Assembly: GCA_034666705.1 (NCBI GenBank)
Contig: JAXDLH010000282.1
Span: 1 to 9,173, forward strand
Length of the DNA stretch: 9,173 bases
Direction of reading: 5' to 3'
Origin: JAXDLH01 sp034666705
GTDB lineage: Bacteria; Chloroflexota; UBA6077; SHYK01
A model generated the notes under the pieces. It saw nothing but the letters and a program-made list of their open reading frames with translations. It was not told the DNA's origin and did no database searches. The first letter of the stretch is position 1, and every line of letters starts with the position of its first letter. This document shows, in pieces, positions 6,105 to 9,173 of this stretch. Made by a program: the position numbers and the translations under genes.

Positions 6105-6752
6105 ATGGCCTTGCTCGATCTCTCCCGCACGATCTATGCGGGCATGCCCAAGATCCCCATCCTGCCCGAAGTCGAGTTCCATCCGATTACGCGCATTGCT
6201 GATGGCGCGCCGCTCAATATCTCCGAGCTCAAGATGGCAACCCACATCGGTACCCACGTCGATGCGCCCTGGCACTTCGTACCGACGGGCAAGACGATCG
6301 ACCAGATTCCACTCGAGCAGCTCTGTGGACCGGCCACCGTTGTGTCGGTCACGCGCGGACCGGGTGAGCCGATCCCGGCTGGCGACTTCGAGGACTTCGA
6401 CGTCCGCGAGGGCGACATCGTGCTGCTCCATACGGGCTGGGGCGACAAGTTCGAGTCGCCTGACTACCTCATGCACCCGTACCTCTCGGACGATGCGGCG
6501 CACTGGCTGGTCGAGCATCGGGTGAAGATGATCGGCATGGACCTGATCACACCGGACATGCCGCCCTCGATGCGACCGCCGGGCTTCGCCTACCCGGTGC
6601 ACCATATCTTGCTCGAGAATGAGGTGCTCATCTCCGAGAATCTCATGAACCTCGACCGCATCGCCGGGCAACGGGTGCACGCCTGGCTCTTCCCACTGAA
6701 GATCCGCGACAGCGACGCCGGCCAGGCGCGCGCCGTCGCGGAGGTGCCGTGA
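6105..6752 (+). CDS. Cyclase family protein / kynurenine formamidase-like metal hydrolase
   Basis: A 215-residue protein of the cyclase/KynB-like family (metal-dependent amide or lactone hydrolases). The signature H-x-G-T-H-x-D-x-P-x-H is read at 47-57 ('HIGTHVDAPWH'), supplying the usual zinc or manganese ligands His47, His51 and Asp53, with His57 the likely catalytic His. Further family cues are 'GDIVLLHTGWGD' (103-114), 'KMIGMDLITPD' (141-151), 'VHHILLENEVLISENLMNLD' (165-184) with His166/167 and Glu178, and a hydrophobic 'LFPLKI' near the end. The ATG at 6105 has GGAGG (6095-6099) 5 nt upstream; the upstream in-frame GTG at 5895 is rejected. It is divergent from the ring-cleavage operon and followed by a second TAXI-like gene. 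It probably hydrolyses an amide, formamide or cyclic ester in the same catabolic route. The substrate is unknown, and true KynB is only one possibility. Confidence 0.85.
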   Translation: MALLDLSRTIYAGMPKIPILPEVEFHPITRIADGAPLNISELKMATHIGTHVDAPWHFVPTGKTIDQIPLEQLCGPATVVSVTRGPGEPIPAGDFEDFDVREGDIVLLHTGWGDKFESPDYLMHPYLSDDAAHWLVEHRVKMIGMDLITPDMPPSMRPPGFAYPVHHILLENEVLISENLMNLDRIAGQRVHAWLFPLKIRDSDAGQARAVAEVP

Positions 6753-6757
6753 CCCAG

Positions 6758-6892
6758 GTCATCCTGAGCCCGCCGGCGAAGCATCCGCGACCTTGATCGG
6801 CGGGGCGACGGATGCTTCGCCGGTGGCCTGCACTGAATAGTGATATCCATCTGTCCGTGGCGCGCCGACGGCGCATGTCACGGCAGAATGAC
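6758..6892. repeat. Repeat-like element with 15-bp hairpin after the cyclase gene
   Basis: A perfect 15-bp stem, CCGGCGAAGCATCCG (6773-6787) and CGGATGCTTCGCCGG (6809-6823), encloses a 21-nt loop beginning 20 nt after the cyclase stop. It is preceded by TCATCCTGAGC (6759-6769), a block also found in the inverted repeat at 8056-8086, followed in both by a GAAG(C/G)ATCC block. An imperfect mirror of the outer end (GCAGAATGAC, 6883-6892) suggests a bounded element. It may end or stabilise the cyclase transcript; there is no T-tract. Confidence 0.5.
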
Positions 6893-6957
6893 AACTCGCA
6901 GGCCGGACGACACCGCGGATGACGCCACGGACGACGAAACGGAGGAAGGAGCATTCG

Positions 6958-7941
6958 ATGGAGCACTGGGTCAAGAACCGCGAGGAAGGGCTGCAACAGG
7001 CTGGCTTGACGCGCGTGAACGCCCTCATGCAGATCGCTTATGGGATGACCCGGGGCCGGGCGAGTGCGGAGGATCGCAAAGAGCTGCGGATCACGCTGGG
7101 CGCTACGCGCGACGACGCGTTTCAGCCGTCGCTCTCATTCGCGAATGGCGACTGGACGATGGCGCACGCGGTCGCGCGTGGGGATCTGGCTCTTGCCTCG
7201 ATCAACCCGTCGGCGTACCTGACAATGGCCCACCGCGGCACCGGGCCCTATCGTGAGCGGCTGCCGCTCCGGCCGATCGCCGTGATGCCAACCTGGGACC
7301 GAATGTTTTTCGCGGTGCAAGAGCGCACGGGCATCCGCTCGCTCTCGGATATTGCCGCGAACAAGCCGGCGCTGCGTGTATCCGTGCGCCGCAACCCCGG
7401 TCACGGCACCCGCTTCGTGATGGACGAGTTGTTCGGCGCGCACGGCTTCGCGCTCGGCGACTTCGAGGTGTGGGGAGGGGAAGTCGTCTATGTGGACACG
7501 CCGAACGATCCTGTTCGGTTCGCCGCGATCCGCGATGGCTCGCTCGACGCGGTCTTCGACGAGGGGATCAAGGGCTGGGGCGTAGTTGCGGTGGACAGCG
7601 GCATGCGCTGCCTCGATCTCGATCCGCAGTCGCTCGCGCATTTGGCCGCCCTCGGATGGCCGGTAGGCCCGGTCAAGACGCACTTCCCCAAGCTGCCCGA
7701 GGAGATCACCGCGGTGAGCTTCGGCGGCTGGCCGCTGATCGTGCGTGAGGATCTACCGGACGAGGTTGCCTACAGCATGTGCGCGGCGCTCGACGCGGGA
7801 CGCAGTCGCATCGCCTTTGACTACGACGATCCAGTGGAGCTATCGGACCTCTGCGGCGGCACCGACGCCGCACCGCGCGACGTGCCCCTCCATCCAGGTG
7901 CGGCGCGCTACTACCGCGAGCATGGCTGCATCATCGAATGA
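6958..7941 (+). CDS. Second TAXI-family solute-binding-like protein, no signal peptide
   Basis: A 327-residue paralogue of the protein at 2293-3252. Shared features include 'GDLALASINPSAYL' (75-88), 'TGIRSLSDIA' (124-133), 'VWGGEVVYVDTPNDP' (171-185), 'GSLDAVFDEGI' (194-204), 'FGGWPLIVREDLPD' (255-268), 'ALDAGRSRI' (277-285) and the C-terminal 'PLHPGAARYYREHG' (310-323). AAGGAG (6946-6951) lies 6 nt before the ATG at 6958, which decides the start over the in-frame ATG at 6919. Neither start gives a hydrophobic signal or lipobox Cys: the N-terminus is charged (MEHWVKNREEG) and helical-looking. No TRAP membrane subunit is in the window. It is 205 nt downstream of the cyclase gene, with the hairpin element between them. 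Its role may be substrate sensing or binding in the cytosol, or a transporter partner encoded elsewhere with unconventional export. Family call is fairly firm; function is open. Confidence 0.75.
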   Translation: MEHWVKNREEGLQQAGLTRVNALMQIAYGMTRGRASAEDRKELRITLGATRDDAFQPSLSFANGDWTMAHAVARGDLALASINPSAYLTMAHRGTGPYRERLPLRPIAVMPTWDRMFFAVQERTGIRSLSDIAANKPALRVSVRRNPGHGTRFVMDELFGAHGFALGDFEVWGGEVVYVDTPNDPVRFAAIRDGSLDAVFDEGIKGWGVVAVDSGMRCLDLDPQSLAHLAALGWPVGPVKTHFPKLPEEITAVSFGGWPLIVREDLPDEVAYSMCAALDAGRSRIAFDYDDPVELSDLCGGTDAAPRDVPLHPGAARYYREHGCIIE

Positions 7942-8006
7942 AGGGAATTGTCCGGCCCCATTGACGTATTGGGGAGTGCCGCCGGTGATCCCGTAGGGGC
8001 CGGCGT

Positions 8007-8070
8007 GCCCCGCGCAGTCTTCGCCCCGCGCAGTCTTCGCCCCGCTCATCCTTCGCCCCGCTCATCCTGA
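8007..8070. repeat. Four head-to-tail 16-bp units (A-A-B-B')
   Basis: The units are GCCCCGCGCAGTCTTC (8007-8022), the same sequence (8023-8038), GCCCCGCTCATCCTTC (8039-8054) and GCCCCGCTCATCCTGA (8055-8070). The last unit is also the outer end of the left 31-bp arm at 8056-8086. The array therefore looks like slippage or stepwise duplication of the outer edge of the dispersed repeat. Confidence 0.75.
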
Positions 8071-8241
8071 GCCTGTCGAAGGATCCGCCGCGCGTCGAGC
8101 GCGGGAATCGACCGTCGATGGCAACGAACGACCTTGCCCCCACGTGCGGCGCTCCGATGGAACGCTCGGTGTTACCAATGGTTTCGGCCCTGCGCTCCGC
8201 TGCGGGCCGAGGATCCTTCGACAGGCTCAGGATGAGCGGGG
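8056..8241. repeat. 186-bp element bounded by perfect 31-bp inverted repeats (REP/MITE-like)
   Basis: Positions 8056-8086 and 8211-8241 are exact reverse complements over 31 bases (core TCATCCTGAGCCTGTCGAAG), with mismatches at both ends. Each arm abuts a small hairpin on its inner side: CCGCGC/GCGCGG (8088-8093, 8099-8104) and TCGGCCC/GGGCCGA (8184-8190, 8204-8210). No transposase is encoded in the 124-bp interior. From memory, this core is a recurrent intergenic repeat in many bacterial genomes; copy number here cannot be judged from one window. Confidence 0.75.
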
Positions 8242-8377
8242 GATGTCTGCCTCTGCGCCTATGATGAGGGAGCCGTGTGAGCCCCGCCGAGGGGTGCGCC
8301 GCCTTTTGGCATGTCGGGATCCACTTTAGTGAACGTGATCCCTCGGCAGGCGGCGGCGATGGCAGGCGGTGGCGACC

Positions 8378-9049
8378 TCAGGCAGTGGGCTTTGCCCGGC
8401 CTTCGAGGATTGTGCGGAGGTTGTGCATCGATCGGTCGACCTGCCGCTGTACGACGTCGAGGGGGTAGCCGCGTTCCTGTAATTCGTAGACGAGCGTCTC
8501 GAGCTGCTCGCGCGGTGCGAGGAGCCGGCGGCGCATGCGCACCGTCGTAATGGCCTCGGCGATCCGTTCCAGCACTAATTCGGTCTCGCTGCTCCAGCGG
8601 GCCTCGGTTGCCGTGGTGCGCCAGACGATGTGTAGGGGCGCTTCGGCGGCAACCAACTCGATCACGCTGGCGTCGTCGCTCGGCTGCGTCGTGAGGGGGA
8701 GTTTGTCCCAGCGTAGCGCATAACTCGCCCGCGCTGGGAACCTCGCGCCAGGTCCAAATGCAACGCGGCTCGCGGGCACCACTGCTGCACCGATCACGGG
8801 CCCCGCCGTTGCGCCGCTCGCGGGTCCGACCGCCGCATCGCTTGTGGGCTCGATGGTGGCGCTTGCGGGCTCGACGGCCTGAATCGTCTGTTCCCACTCG
8901 GCGTGGCGCGCGACGTCCATCAGGTACGCATAGATCTCTGTTGCTGGCCGACCGATGTCCAGCGGGGTCTCGGCGCGGCCCACCAGGTGCAGAAATCGGT
9001 CCATCGATGCCGGCGGGAGGCCGGGCCGGTCAGCGCTGGCGTTGTGCAC
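8378..9049 (-). CDS. SRPBCC-family (polyketide cyclase/START-like) protein with internal octapeptide insert
   Basis: A 223-residue protein. 'PLDIGRPATEIYAYLMDVARHAEWEQTI' (about 29-56) is the typical opening of the SRPBCC ligand-binding fold, and 'FGPGARFPARASYALRW' (98-114) looks like its next strands. 'LHIVWRTTATEARWSSETELVLE' (139-161) and the C-terminal helix 'REQLETLVYELQERG' (180-194) complete it. Between the first helix and second strand is an Ala/Pro/Gly-rich insert (59-97) made of imperfect octapeptides, absent from ordinary members. The start is taken as GTG at 9049 with GGGGG (9055-9059) 5 nt upstream; an ATG at 9004 (residue 16) without a good SD is the alternative. It binds or modifies an unknown hydrophobic ligand. 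It converges on the TAXI-like gene, so it is a separate transcription unit. A 7-bp tandem array lies just upstream. Confidence 0.72.
   Translation of the reverse strand: MHNASADRPGLPPASMDRFLHLVGRAETPLDIGRPATEIYAYLMDVARHAEWEQTIQAVEPASATIEPTSDAAVGPASGATAGPVIGAAVVPASRVAFGPGARFPARASYALRWDKLPLTTQPSDDASVIELVAAEAPLHIVWRTTATEARWSSETELVLERIAEAITTVRMRRRLLAPREQLETLVYELQERGYPLDVVQRQVDRSMHNLRTILEGRAKPTA
8787..8879 (-). repeat. In-frame 24-bp minisatellite inside the SRPBCC gene
   Basis: Degenerate units of 24, 24, 24 and 21 bp (8787-8810, 8811-8834, 8835-8858, 8859-8879) encode octapeptides of the kind VGPASGAT, AGPVIGAA and IEPTSDAA. Unit length is a multiple of three, so copy changes would keep the frame. 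The insert lies in a loop position of the fold. Confidence 0.7.
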
Positions 9050-9079
9050 AACGTCCCCCGATTGCGATATGGCCTCGGA

Positions 9080-9173
9080 GTGGCTCGTGGCTCGTGGCTC
9101 GTGGCTCGTGGCTCGTGGCTCGTGGCTCGTGGCTCGTGGCTCGTGGCTCGTGGCTCGTGGCTCGTGGCTCGTG
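9080..9173. repeat. Perfect 7-bp tandem array (GTGGCTC, 13.4 copies, cut by window edge)
   Basis: From 9080 to the last base the sequence is an uninterrupted run of GTGGCTC with no mismatches. It begins 30 bp upstream of the SRPBCC start codon (9049), where its promoter should be. The true array length is unknown because the window ends inside it. The unit is not a multiple of three, and no SD or start precedes a credible frame through it. Confidence 0.95.

Larger units (their letters stand above)
7942..8377. other. 436-bp convergent intergenic region rich in repeats
   Basis: It lies between the stop of the second TAXI-like gene and the stop of the SRPBCC gene, where two transcripts converge. 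It holds short GC stems (CCCCA 7956-7960 with TGGGG 7970-7974; GGGGC 7996-8000 with GCCCC 8007-8011), a four-unit 16-bp tandem repeat and a 31-bp inverted-repeat pair. I see no credible gene; open frames here lack SD and family resemblance. Nothing stands out from 8242 to 8377. Confidence 0.55.

Noticed and set aside
6919..6957. Longer start of the second TAXI-like protein
   Set aside because: AAGGAG at 6946-6951 is correctly spaced for ATG 6958; the extra 13 basic residues do not form a signal peptide.
8259..8897. Open frame of 212 codons on the minus strand overlapping the SRPBCC gene
   Set aside because: It is a shadow frame with Arg/His/Pro-rich, family-less translation; the SRPBCC frame has clear fold motifs.
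9080..9173. CRISPR or coding repeat at the right edge
   Set aside because: A 7-bp unit without spacers is a simple tandem array, and no start or SD supports translation through it.

Overview
The window is GC-rich bacterial DNA (9173 bases) with tightly packed genes, several GTG starts, strong Shine-Dalgarno (SD) sequences and several dispersed or tandem repeats. A secreted protein with Ig-like modules carrying an 'RPDVA' motif, stand-alone TAXI-type binding proteins, and a dispersed repeat built on 'TCATCCTGAGC...GAAGGATCC' together suggest an environmental, perhaps soil, bacterium. Chloroflexota is my best guess, but this is inference from protein style and not a phylogenetic result.

Layout. 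Positions 1-234 (minus) hold the N-terminal part of an M24 (creatinase/prolidase-like) protein that runs off the left edge. Positions 299-2032 (minus) encode a secreted protein with two Ig-like modules, eight copies of an 18-residue two-cysteine repeat and a C-terminal fibronectin type III domain. Positions 2293-3252 (minus) encode a TAXI-family solute-binding-like protein without a signal peptide. Positions 3377-5823 (minus) hold a compact four-gene operon, transcribed in the order carboxymuconolactone decarboxylase-like protein (CMD), LigA-type small subunit, LigB-type extradiol dioxygenase, meta-cleavage-product alpha/beta hydrolase. Across a 281-bp divergent spacer, the plus strand carries a cyclase/kynurenine-formamidase-like hydrolase (6105-6752) and a second signal-less TAXI-like protein (6958-7941). 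A 436-bp repeat-rich convergent spacer follows. Then come an SRPBCC-family protein (8378-9049, minus) with an internal octapeptide expansion and a 7-bp tandem array reaching the right edge.

How the genes may work together. LigA plus LigB would open a catechol-type ring by extradiol cleavage. The alpha/beta hydrolase would cut the meta-cleavage product at a C-C bond. The CMD-like protein, the cyclase-family metal hydrolase and perhaps the M24 protein would supply further steps on a ring-derived or amide-containing substrate. The two TAXI-like proteins flank this set on opposite strands, but no TRAP permease lies in the window and neither has an export signal, so a cytosolic ligand-binding or other role is possible. 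The substrate cannot be read from sequence. The most interesting items are this cluster with its paired signal-less TAXI proteins, the Cys-repeat secreted protein, and the repeat elements.
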